This document shows positions 27,875 through 36,588 of a DNA stretch of 64,000 nucleotides, piece by piece. The stretch lies in assembly GCF_021431925.1 (NCBI RefSeq), contig NZ_CP090371.1, positions 62,001 through 126,000 of the forward strand, read 5' to 3'. Under the pieces are notes generated by a model that saw only the letters and a list, made by a program, of their open reading frames with translations, made no database searches and was not told the origin of the DNA. The position numbers were made by a program, and so were the translations under genes. Position 1 is the stretch's first letter. Every line of letters begins with the position of its first letter. This DNA comes from Halobaculum sp. CBA1158. GTDB taxonomy: Archaea > Halobacteriota > Halobacteria > Halobacteriales > Haloferacaceae.

Positions 27875-27900
27875 GCTGTAAAAGGGCTATTTAAAGAATA

Positions 27901-29406
27901 TTACGAGCCCTTGAAAATAGTTCGAAGGTCATCCTCCCCCTCACCCAACAATTCCATCACGCGATCGATGTTGATCCCATCGTATTCGGTCATCAAGGTG
28001 AATGCGACACTCTCTTTCGTTAGTTCGGGGTTGGAGTCCATCGCCTCAACTATATCAAGAGCGGTTTCCATCGAGCTAGCACTCACATCATAGTCACTAA
28101 TCCGTTCCCTCAGATTCGACTTGGCGGCATGATTCATCTCCGCTTTGTTACGCAGTCTCTCCACTTCTGAGTCCCCTGTTTGCTCGTCTCCGGTCAGGTT
28201 CGAGCCACACCAGAAACAGGCCTCCAAATGTTGGGGAGACCACTGCTCACAACTGGAGCATTTGATCGGCGAGGGCTCGACATAGTCCTCCGCGATTTGG
28301 ATCGGCGCACCGTCGATATCTGCGATCTGTTGGTTCGCTTCATCGCTGAATCTCGCGATGTAGTGTGCAGGAGCGGATGATCCAGCTTCCCAACCGAATC
28401 GGGTTCTAAGTGTGGATTGGTTGACCCCTTTCGCAGCGAGTATGCTCGCTCGACTTTTTCGAAATTGTTTGAGATTTGTTGGTCGACGATATCCGAGACG
28501 GTTTCCGATTCTACTACCACGCTGTTCAAATGTTGACTCCTTCAGTTTCTCGGAGTCTTTTTGTTTTGTCCATACCGGCTGGTCTGGAGGGAGGGACAGA
28601 GGCGAGGTCGGCAGTTTGACATCGTTGGTCATCTTGTCAACCTCCAAGAGCCACTTACGAAGGTACGGCATAGAGACCTGCAGGTGCGGGGTTCGATCGT
28701 ATGTTTTGCTGTCTTCCACCTCGAATAAGAAGTAATCCCCCCGGTCGGAAAGATGGCCAGCTTTCATCCTAAATATTTCCGAGGGGCGAGCACCCGAGTC
28801 CCATGCGACTGCGATCAGGGCCTTATCTCGCAAGTGAACTTTCCCAGAGTCCAAGATCGGAACGACTGACTCATCCCAATAATGAATATTACTTCGTTTA
28901 GGTGTTGGATCAGTGTCTTTTTGTCGTGGAGAGAGGCTAGAGATATTTTCGATGTGGCTCGGTCGACCATTGTCTCCCATAAGATCGCCGTACTGCCGAA
29001 CCATATTTCGATAATGCGACTCTGTTTTCGGCGCAATTCGATCGCCATCTTCGGTCTTGTGTTGAGTGATCCAATCTACGAACCGTTCTGCTGCGCTCGG
29101 TTCCTCTAAAAGTGCTTCAAGCGAGATGCTGTGAGCGGAGTCGTCGTACCCGTTCGGTGTTGGCGGATTTCGGTATCTACAGAAAGCGAGGGTCTTCTGC
29201 AAAAGAGTCGTATGATATCTGTCTTTTTTATGTCGGGTCAAGCGTTCATCAAATTCTATCAGCAGCGGTTTGTCTTCTGAATCGACGGGAAGGGATTCCA
29301 TGGCTTGGTGTTCCGGGGCATCCTCGTGACACCGCTGTATGACCGTTCCGTCAGTCGGTACCTCCCGAATGGTTGCCTGCACCCGAGCGAGGCGTTCCTG
29401 AGTCAT
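27901..29406 (-). CDS. Second tyrosine recombinase with zinc ribbon
   Basis: A 501-residue protein, organised like the recombinase at 25900 but distant in sequence. SGARPSEIFRM has the first Arg; LKQFRKSRASILAAKG occupies the position of H-x-x-R but a clear His is missing (Gln/Phe instead), so activity is uncertain; PAHYIARFSDE holds the Tyr. A zinc ribbon CSSCEQWSPQHLEACFWCG follows, then an acidic helical C-terminus. It points towards the recombinase at 25900. Two recombinases of different type may reflect two integration events. Confidence 0.82.
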   Translation of the reverse strand: MTQERLARVQATIREVPTDGTVIQRCHEDAPEHQAMESLPVDSEDKPLLIEFDERLTRHKKDRYHTTLLQKTLAFCRYRNPPTPNGYDDSAHSISLEALLEEPSAAERFVDWITQHKTEDGDRIAPKTESHYRNMVRQYGDLMGDNGRPSHIENISSLSPRQKDTDPTPKRSNIHYWDESVVPILDSGKVHLRDKALIAVAWDSGARPSEIFRMKAGHLSDRGDYFLFEVEDSKTYDRTPHLQVSMPYLRKWLLEVDKMTNDVKLPTSPLSLPPDQPVWTKQKDSEKLKESTFEQRGSRIGNRLGYRRPTNLKQFRKSRASILAAKGVNQSTLRTRFGWEAGSSAPAHYIARFSDEANQQIADIDGAPIQIAEDYVEPSPIKCSSCEQWSPQHLEACFWCGSNLTGDEQTGDSEVERLRNKAEMNHAAKSNLRERISDYDVSASSMETALDIVEAMDSNPELTKESVAFTLMTEYDGINIDRVMELLGEGEDDLRTIFKGS

Positions 29407-29777
29407 CGATCTGTGGGCATTCTATTTGTGGCGAGGGTGTTAAACCTCTAGGATAGTTTACACTACCACAATAATACTTATGCTTTTGAGGGGTGCCAGA
29501 TGACCTCAGGGAGCAATAGAATTCATAAATAATATGTTAAATGCGGCCTTTAAATAGTATCCATCTAGCCCCTGTTGCACCACGGATTCGAACCCTCAAA
29601 CCACCACTGCTAGAGGGATCCTTAAAAAGCGGCGTTCCGTAACCAGTCTTCGTCAACCGACATAAGATACGGAAGACAATCTCGAAGCATAGAATCAGAG
29701 GACATCTCTGGCGAGTGAGAGGGCTGTAACTGGGGCCACATACGCTTTTATGAGACAGGCGTGAAATCAACTAACAA
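29407..29777. other. 371-base intergenic stretch with tRNA T-arm-like remnant
   Basis: A/T-rich sequence separating divergent genes. On the minus strand, GGGTTCGAATCC at about 29581-29594 looks like a tRNA T-arm, followed by GTGGTGCA. The flanking T-stem pairs imperfectly and no acceptor, D- or anticodon arm is present, so no intact tRNA is here. It could be the remnant of an attachment site used by an integrase, or chance. The promoter for the McrB-like gene should lie near its right end. Confidence 0.35.
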
Positions 29778-31022
29778 ATGAGTAATTCTTCGGGCGACTA
29801 TACTGTAGAGGAGGCGAAGGAAAATCTCGATGTCCTTCGAGCAGTCCCGGATCAGGTTGTCGAAGCAATTGGTGATGCGAGCGATGAACGCGTTCTCGAA
29901 TTCCTAATCCGCGAACAGCAACTCGACATCCATCATGAGGGCGACCAAGGTGTGGGAGTGATCAGGCAGGCCGTCCTCGAGTCACCTCTTGCGTCACAGG
30001 AACTGAAGCGGACAGTCATCACTCGAGGTGACGACACTCCAGAAGAGATACTGGTTCCCGATGATGTCGAGAGGAACGCGAGAACTGCCCTACGGACAGG
30101 CAAGCCGGTAGTTCTCTATGGCCCAACTGGAACCGGGAAGACGACGTTCGCAAAACAACTCGCTCTCCAGCACTGCGTCGGTTTCTCACTACACACGGCA
30201 ACGCCCTCGTGGACAGCGAAGGACATCATCGGGGGTATCGGGCCAAATCTAACTGGCTCCTCGGGCTATCGGTCGTTGAACTACGAGACTGAACTCGGTG
30301 CTGTCTCGGAAGGTGTTAAGCGGGCTCGCGACTTCGACATCCCATACGCAGTCATCCTCGACGAGATCACCCGGGCCGATATCTCCCAGATCTTCGGGCC
30401 GCTGTACACGGCCATCGAGAATCGCAACCAGACCCTCATCGAGACCGACGACGGTGAGACCATCGAGTTGGACGAGGACGTGAGCATCATCTGCACGATG
30501 AACATGTCCGACCGGACGGTCAACGAGCTGGACAACGCCATCACCCGGCGATTCGCGATGGTCGAACTCGACGAGTACGAGGACGACGACCGACGGGCAC
30601 TATTCGAGGGCTGGCTTGAGGATAACCTCGGAGACATCCCTCTCCTCGGCAATGACGATCTGCTCGACCTTTTCGAGGCCGACTACGACGGTATCAACAA
30701 CGGCTCCGAACAGGCATCACGTGGCCCGATTATGCGGTTTGGGCCGATGCATTACCGCGACGTGACGATCTTCCTGCGTGAGGCACTCCAAGACGAGGCC
30801 CTGTATATGGACGCTCCCGAGCAGGCGGTCGGACAGGCGTTCCGCACGTTCATCGTACCGCGCCTGCTGAACTCGGCGGCCTTCCCGCAGATCGAACAAA
30901 TTGAGGAGCACTATCGGGCACTCGACAACGACTTCGAGATGTTCGATCTCGCGCCGGCAGCCGACCTCGCCAGCCGGGAGCTTGAGGCTGAACGCCGTCA
31001 GATGGGTACCTACGAGCAATGA
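29778..31022 (+). CDS. McrB-like AAA+ NTPase
   Basis: A 414-residue AAA+ protein. Walker A LYGPTGTGKTTFAKQLA near residue 115, then VILDEITRADISQIFG, the McrB signature following Walker B, then CTMNMSDRTVNELDNAITRRF with sensor and arginine finger. McrB proteins power McrBC restriction of modified DNA. The N-terminal 100 residues contain no modified-base reader that I recognise. The stop overlaps the next gene by four bases (ATGA), so it is coupled to the McrC-like nuclease. Confidence 0.82.
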   Translation: MSNSSGDYTVEEAKENLDVLRAVPDQVVEAIGDASDERVLEFLIREQQLDIHHEGDQGVGVIRQAVLESPLASQELKRTVITRGDDTPEEILVPDDVERNARTALRTGKPVVLYGPTGTGKTTFAKQLALQHCVGFSLHTATPSWTAKDIIGGIGPNLTGSSGYRSLNYETELGAVSEGVKRARDFDIPYAVILDEITRADISQIFGPLYTAIENRNQTLIETDDGETIELDEDVSIICTMNMSDRTVNELDNAITRRFAMVELDEYEDDDRRALFEGWLEDNLGDIPLLGNDDLLDLFEADYDGINNGSEQASRGPIMRFGPMHYRDVTIFLREALQDEALYMDAPEQAVGQAFRTFIVPRLLNSAAFPQIEQIEEHYRALDNDFEMFDLAPAADLASRELEAERRQMGTYEQ

Positions 31023-32794
31023 GCGTCTCCGATCCGGACGCATCGTACACCTACCAGCCCGGCACGTTCAGCGTGCCCGAGCGCGGTGAAATTCGCATCG
31101 AGGGATGTCCGCCCTCGATCGACGACCAACTCCGCCGGGCCTCCTTCGAGCAGGAAAGCGACAACGTCTTCGTGAAGACGCAGGAGTCGCTCGACGACCG
31201 CGACAAGGAGTACCGGGTCGTCAAAGTCCGGGTCGATGGCCCGGTACTGCACGTGACGGCGCGGGACAACGTGGGCATCGTCAGCCTCACGCCCCGGTCG
31301 AAGCTCCGCATCGAGCCGAAGATCGACTGGGACTACATTTTCGATATGCTGCTGGCGGTACACGGCCGCAAGCGGTCGGTCGAATACCACGGCATCCCGC
31401 TCGACGAGTTCCGCACCGAGGACGTCGATCTGGAGGACGTATTCCTGATTCTGGCGATCAACTACCTCAACGGGTTAGAGACCATCCACCGCAACGGGTT
31501 CGTACGGCGACTGGAGACGCGGCGTGCTGACCTCGAACAGCCTCGGGGTGTCATTGACATCGAGCAGTCGCTGGTTAATCAAGCCGAGGGTCGCGCCCAG
31601 CAACACTGTCTGCTAAAGGAGGTCAACTACGATAACGCGGCCAACTCGCTTCTCCACTACGCAGGCACGCACCTTCTTCGTCTCTTCCGGCAATACGAGG
31701 ACGAGTACGACCATCAGGCGTACTATCATATCTTCTCGCAGGTGCATCAAGAGGTGCGCCACTTGGAGGAGCTGGACGTGACGAGCGGCCGTCGACGTAT
31801 TCCCGAATACCGACGCTTCTCTCTCCACGACCTCCCCAAGCAGCGCCACTACTATCGACAGGCCATCGAGGTTGCGAAGGCGGTAGTGGCTTCCTCGCTT
31901 GGAACGCCGTCGATGGAGGGCGACCGAGAGCTGGTCGTGGATTACGTGTTGAATATGGAGTCGCTGTTCGAGCAGTACTCGCAGGTCGCCATCGAGGATG
32001 AGTTGGACGCCATCAAGACCTATGACCGGCTCGACCAGACCGCGAACGTCTCGGCCGTCCGGTCGCCAACGCTCCAGCCCTTCGAGAAGGAGGGACAAGT
32101 GTTCCACCAACCGGATCACGCCGTCGAGGAGGGCGACGAGACGCTGGCCGTCCTCGACTCGAAGTACTACGCCGAGGGCAAGGATCCGGTGAAGAGTGGC
32201 GGCTCGCGGTCGCGGCTGTTCAGTTACGCGTACCTGCTGAATACGCCACGGATGGGTTTCCTGACACCGCTCGGTGAGCCGCGGACGCGGACGGTCGCCC
32301 AAACCGGGGCGGAACTACAGGTGATCTCGCCCGACAGCGACCACTTCTCGCTCGATGGATACCACGCCTGCGTCCGTGACTACCTGCACGAGGCGCTCGC
32401 TGACGTGTATCCCGCCCTCGACGTCTACCGTGCCGTTGAGGAGCACGCTCTCTGTCTCGATCAGCACGACGCGTCCGCACTGGATCGCCTGACCGACCCG
32501 GATGGGCCGTTCGACTTCAGCAACGTCCACGAGTTCTCGCTTCGCGTGATCAACGCAGCCGCGGACACGCTATCGACACAGTACCGGTCGCGCTCCGATC
32601 TCGAACAAGATGGCAAGTGGACGCGGCGGCAAATCGAGACGCAATGCCGAGAACGGTCGGCGGAGTTCACGACTTGCGTCCCGGTCTTTCGTCGCGAGAA
32701 CCGCGAGGAGCGAATCGACCTGTACTTCGTGACGCGTGGTGAAGACGGGAAGCCTACAGACGTTTCCGCCGAAGGCGATTTCCGGTTGCTCTGA
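31019..32794 (+). CDS. McrC-like nuclease subunit
   Basis: A 591-residue protein overlapping the McrB-like gene. Residues about 370-410 hold a PD-(D/E)XK core: HQPDHAVEEGDETLAVLDSKYY. An extended N-terminal region fits McrC relatives that bind McrB and stimulate its NTPase, while the C-terminal 180 residues are unrecognised. McrBC complexes translocate on DNA and cut between modified sites. Whether this pair targets methylated or phage DNA is not visible. Confidence 0.78.
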   Translation: MSVSDPDASYTYQPGTFSVPERGEIRIEGCPPSIDDQLRRASFEQESDNVFVKTQESLDDRDKEYRVVKVRVDGPVLHVTARDNVGIVSLTPRSKLRIEPKIDWDYIFDMLLAVHGRKRSVEYHGIPLDEFRTEDVDLEDVFLILAINYLNGLETIHRNGFVRRLETRRADLEQPRGVIDIEQSLVNQAEGRAQQHCLLKEVNYDNAANSLLHYAGTHLLRLFRQYEDEYDHQAYYHIFSQVHQEVRHLEELDVTSGRRRIPEYRRFSLHDLPKQRHYYRQAIEVAKAVVASSLGTPSMEGDRELVVDYVLNMESLFEQYSQVAIEDELDAIKTYDRLDQTANVSAVRSPTLQPFEKEGQVFHQPDHAVEEGDETLAVLDSKYYAEGKDPVKSGGSRSRLFSYAYLLNTPRMGFLTPLGEPRTRTVAQTGAELQVISPDSDHFSLDGYHACVRDYLHEALADVYPALDVYRAVEEHALCLDQHDASALDRLTDPDGPFDFSNVHEFSLRVINAAADTLSTQYRSRSDLEQDGKWTRRQIETQCRERSAEFTTCVPVFRRENREERIDLYFVTRGEDGKPTDVSAEGDFRLL

Positions 32795-32803
32795 GCAGGC
32801 ACC

Positions 32804-33190
32804 TCAGAATGGTGCCGTGAGCCAGCCACCACTCCGACGCTCAATCTGCGGCCCAAACACGCGGCTGAGCCGGTAGAGATCACCGCCAGTCTGTAATTCA
32901 AAGTCCCGCTGACGTCGCTGAAACGACCCCTCGACGGCGAATTGGATAGTCGGCAGTGGACTGCGATTTTCAAGGGTGTTTGCGCTGCGATCCATCAGCG
33001 TCGACAGCTCGCTCGCCGCATCGTCGTCGCCAAACAGGTCGTCGAGGCCGACGACGCACACCTCGTCGGGCACATCGTTCTCGCGGAGCATCTCTTCGAA
33101 CTCCTCGACCGGCACTCGGTGATCGAAGAGATCGTACTCGTCCTCGACGACGATGTTATACTCGCCGGGAAGTTTGCCGTGTTCGACCAT
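32804..33190 (-). CDS. Small protein coupled to the DUF499-type ATPase
   Basis: A 128-residue protein of unknown function. It starts two bases after the stop of the large ATPase gene on the same strand, so it is the second gene of that transcription unit. Mixed strands and helices, with a hydrophobic-basic C-terminus RLSRVFGPQIERRSGGW. No family recognised. A role as partner of the ATPase is inferred from the spacing alone. It converges on the McrC-like gene. Confidence 0.6.
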   Translation of the reverse strand: MVEHGKLPGEYNIVVEDEYDLFDHRVPVEEFEEMLRENDVPDEVCVVGLDDLFGDDDAASELSTLMDRSANTLENRSPLPTIQFAVEGSFQRRQRDFELQTGGDLYRLSRVFGPQIERRSGGWLTAPF

Positions 33191-33192
33191 CG

Positions 33193-36100
33193 TTACTCGA
33201 AGTTGATCTCGACCGAGATGTTTGATGCCTCGTCAGGCATACGCTCGAAGAGGTCGCGCACCTTCGTGAAGTCCTCGCCGGATTCAAGAGTGAGCTTTGT
33301 CATCGTCTCCTCGACTCTTGCAGTACCTTGGAGCGGCCCGGGAATCCCCATTCGATTGGTCAGCTGGAACCTCACCTCGCCGTAGGTGACCTCCCCGGAG
33401 TCTTCCTCCTCTCGCCATTTCCGACGCAGCGCGGCTGCGTCGTCGCCGTTGAACACGAACCGCCAGCCACCGCTCGGTATGCGGAACTGGTAGCCCGGCG
33501 ACCACCGTGTCGGGTCGCCAGAGCCGTCAGAGGCGATGACGTACTCGGGCTCCGCCTCACGTCCGAGGTTTCGAAGCAGGAATGTCTGAACGGCGTCTTC
33601 TGAGACCGACGCATCAAACCGGTCAGCCACACTCCCAACCGTGAACTCGTCGCCCCCATCGAGCCCCTCGATGTAGTCGAGGATCTGTTCGGCGATGTCA
33701 TCCGAAACTACGGGGACAAGCGTAACGTCGGTCGGATCGCGCTTGTCAAGCCCGTCAGCGTACTCGCGGTTGATGTCGACGAGGTAGTCATCGACGAGGA
33801 AGTCCGTCACAGCCTCGCGGAACGCACGCTCGGTCTCGCCGTCAGGGAGATAGACGGTTTCGTCGCGTCGAATGTCTTCGAGGATACGGTGGGTATTCGC
33901 TCGACCGCTGTCCTCTAGGGCTTCGTCGATGCGCTCGCGAACTTCGGACGCACCGATACGTTCAGCCTCGGAGATATCGCGGATCGTCGCGTCGGACTGG
34001 GCCTTCGTGACGATCTCGGTGCCGCTGTAGATGACGTATTGGCCGTCCTGTGCAAGTCGGCCAGCAGCGGTCATCACGGTGTCGTGGCCGTCACCTTCCA
34101 GCCATATCTCGGTGTCTTCGAGAAGTTCAAGCTCGAAATTCCCAATGTCGACCGACTTGGTACCGCTCCCGAATCGCTGGCGGAGTTCCTGCTCGACATC
34201 ATCGGACGTCCACCGCTGGACGTCGCGTTCGTGGAGGAGCGTCGTGTCGAGAGAACTCCCCTCAAGCGACTCCGAGAAGCCGTTCGAACCGTGGGTGATC
34301 ACTGGCTTGTCTTCAAGGGCATCAACGACGGCATCAACTACGTCGCCCGGACTACCCGGGATTGGATAGGTGGGCTGTCGGAGGAACTGCTCGTAGACAT
34401 CTTCGATGCTGGCCTCGCCTCGCCGGTCGAGGAGGTCGTCAACGATCCCCCAGACGTGCTGTTGGAGGTCAATCCCTTCGGCAGCGACACTGTCGGCAAT
34501 GTCGCCAGCGTTGAGCGGCTCGCCATCGGAGACGAACACGTCGAGATCCATCTCGGCGGCCAGATCGAACTCGTTCAGGAGGTCGTCGCCGTCGAGAATC
34601 TCGCCGTAGGCGAGTTCGACGCGATCGCGGAGTTCACGCTGCTCGTCCTCGCGCTGGCGCCTGACAGACGAGCGAATCTCGTCGTCGAGTGAGTTGTCTT
34701 CGAGGACGCGCTCGGCACCCTCGATGTAGCGAGCCTTCTCGATGAAGCCCGTTCCCGACTCGATTGCCTTGTCGCCGGCCGGCTGGACGAACACGAGCGT
34801 GTTACGCCACTCGCGCCCGGGACTGCCGTCCGCGTTCTTGATGACAGTCTCGACCTCCTCTTGCGTCCAGTCATCCACCTTGACGACGACCTTGACCTCC
34901 CGGTTGTCAGGCACCTGTTTGAGATCGCCGTCAGTGAACCCAACGGGGTACGCGTCGGAGCCAAAGACCTGCTCGACTGTGTCTGCGATCTGGCCAAGAG
35001 CAACCTTCTCGTCGACGTCCTCGGCCTTGTTCTGAATGAGCGCGTTGGGGTTTTGCCGGTCGCGGATAGCGTACTTGCCGTTGAGCTTGTGGAGGTACCA
35101 CGCGACGCCGTAGAGCTGTTCGAGGTTGAGGACGATATCCGAGACGAGGTCTCCCGTCTGGTAGGTGCCCATCACGATCTCGGCCTTGCCAGCGCCCTCG
35201 CCCTCGTCGGGCTTGAGGCTGTAGAGGAGGATCGTGTTCAGGATGCGCCGGCCGTAGGGAATCGAATCGGGATCGACGCGGTTGCGGATATCGTCGATGC
35301 AGACGCCCGGACGATCGATATTGATCCGGGTCAGTTCGTCGTCGAACAGGACGGCGTCGATGTCGCCGTGTGTGACGAGGTCGGTCTCCTCGATGAGTCG
35401 GGAGGCGTCCTCATCGTCTGGATCGGCCTCGGGATCCGCGGCAGTCGTGAGAATTTTTGAGAAGAGATAGATCATCCCCCGCGTGTTCTGGTTGCCCTCG
35501 TCCGCGTAGTAGCGGGTCTCGAGGGCGTTGAGGAGAACGGGGTGGAACGGGTACGTGTCCCGCATCTTCTGCGCGAGGTCGCTCGGGATGTCGGAGTCCG
35601 GGACGTGGTCGTTGTCGGCGTACGCGTCCACGTAGCCCGAGACAATCTCGCTAACCGCACTCTCATCGATGTCGTCGATGAGGCGGTGGCGGATGACCTC
35701 CTGCTTGCTCACCTTGCTACTCATATTGACCTCGGACGCGTTCTCGCGGTCGAGGATGTTGTGAACCTCCGAGCCCTTGCGGAGGACGGACACGATGGCG
35801 AAGATGTCGCTATCGTCGAGGTCGGCGGTTTCGAGGAAAGCCTGCAGGAAGCCACGATTCCGCTTCTTGCGGTCGCCGCTGAGCGGTTCGAACCAGTCCT
35901 CGAGTTCGTCCATCAGGTAGGCGACCGTGCGCCCGTCGACCGCCTCCTGAATCGTCTCCATGTCGGGGTAGGGATCGAGGTCGCTGTCGGAGGGCTCGTA
36001 GTCGAGAATGTCGAAGAAGGGCTCCCAGAGGTAGTCCGGCTGGCGTTGCTGGAGGGAAACGGTGACCGCTTCCGAGTTCTCGGCCTCGGGCAACGCATCG

Positions 36101-36453
36101 CTGAAACCGTCGACGTGGCGGTCGCCGAACTCGCCAGCGGCCTCGGGATCGGCGAAGCAGTGGTACATCGCCACCATCTGGTGGGACTTCCCACTCCCGT
36201 ACGGCCCGTAGAGGATGTGCGTGCCGTAGTTCGCGTCACCACGGAGCGTATCTCGAAGGTCAACGAACCCCTCGCGGAGTCCCTGTGTCATCAGCGTCCG
36301 GTCGAAGAAAGTGGACGCGTCGGCCTCGAATTCGTCGTCTTCATCGACGTTATAGAGCTTGACTTGGCCGTCGATTTCGCCCTCTTCTCGGAGTTCTTGG
36401 CTTATTGTGACCGTGTCCGCGATTGATTGTGAGAGAGATTCCGTACTGGCCAT
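33193..36453 (-). CDS. Large P-loop ATPase of DUF499/BrxC type
   Basis: A 1086-residue protein. Walker A GPYGSGKS at residues 83-90, a Walker B-like AYLMDELEDWF, and MRDTYPFHPVLLNALE with the Tyr-Pro-Phe-His motif typical of DUF499 and of BrxC/PglY in BREX. The long C-terminal part is helical with winged-helix-like pieces (EFTVGSVADRFDASVSEDAVQTFLL). DUF499-type ATPases occur in anti-phage clusters with a methyltransferase and helicase. The BREX phosphatase PglZ was not found, so this is not a standard BREX. It is transcribed divergently from the HEPN gene. Confidence 0.75.
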   Translation of the reverse strand: MASTESLSQSIADTVTISQELREEGEIDGQVKLYNVDEDDEFEADASTFFDRTLMTQGLREGFVDLRDTLRGDANYGTHILYGPYGSGKSHQMVAMYHCFADPEAAGEFGDRHVDGFSDALPEAENSEAVTVSLQQRQPDYLWEPFFDILDYEPSDSDLDPYPDMETIQEAVDGRTVAYLMDELEDWFEPLSGDRKKRNRGFLQAFLETADLDDSDIFAIVSVLRKGSEVHNILDRENASEVNMSSKVSKQEVIRHRLIDDIDESAVSEIVSGYVDAYADNDHVPDSDIPSDLAQKMRDTYPFHPVLLNALETRYYADEGNQNTRGMIYLFSKILTTAADPEADPDDEDASRLIEETDLVTHGDIDAVLFDDELTRINIDRPGVCIDDIRNRVDPDSIPYGRRILNTILLYSLKPDEGEGAGKAEIVMGTYQTGDLVSDIVLNLEQLYGVAWYLHKLNGKYAIRDRQNPNALIQNKAEDVDEKVALGQIADTVEQVFGSDAYPVGFTDGDLKQVPDNREVKVVVKVDDWTQEEVETVIKNADGSPGREWRNTLVFVQPAGDKAIESGTGFIEKARYIEGAERVLEDNSLDDEIRSSVRRQREDEQRELRDRVELAYGEILDGDDLLNEFDLAAEMDLDVFVSDGEPLNAGDIADSVAAEGIDLQQHVWGIVDDLLDRRGEASIEDVYEQFLRQPTYPIPGSPGDVVDAVVDALEDKPVITHGSNGFSESLEGSSLDTTLLHERDVQRWTSDDVEQELRQRFGSGTKSVDIGNFELELLEDTEIWLEGDGHDTVMTAAGRLAQDGQYVIYSGTEIVTKAQSDATIRDISEAERIGASEVRERIDEALEDSGRANTHRILEDIRRDETVYLPDGETERAFREAVTDFLVDDYLVDINREYADGLDKRDPTDVTLVPVVSDDIAEQILDYIEGLDGGDEFTVGSVADRFDASVSEDAVQTFLLRNLGREAEPEYVIASDGSGDPTRWSPGYQFRIPSGGWRFVFNGDDAAALRRKWREEEDSGEVTYGEVRFQLTNRMGIPGPLQGTARVEETMTKLTLESGEDFTKVRDLFERMPDEASNISVEINFE

Positions 36454-36588
36454 CTGATGTCATATACACCGTATGTTGACCGCTTAAGTACTGTGACTCG
36501 ACGCACACACATAATCCTCAATGGGAATAGTGGAGGATTGGTCAATCTCGACAAAGAGATTATTATATAAGCGGGAGACGTCCGGGAC
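36454..36588. promoter_or_regulatory. Bidirectional promoter region of the defence cluster
   Basis: A 135-base gap between divergent genes. On the plus strand, TATTATATAA (36561-36570) lies about 20-28 bases before the ATG at 36589. On the minus strand ACTTAAG, reading from about 36489, lies about 30-36 bases before the ATG at 36453. The two genes could be switched together. Confidence 0.5.

Noticed and set aside
29560-29620. A tRNA gene
   Set aside because: Only a T-arm-like part; the T-stem has mismatches and no acceptor, D or anticodon arm can be built.
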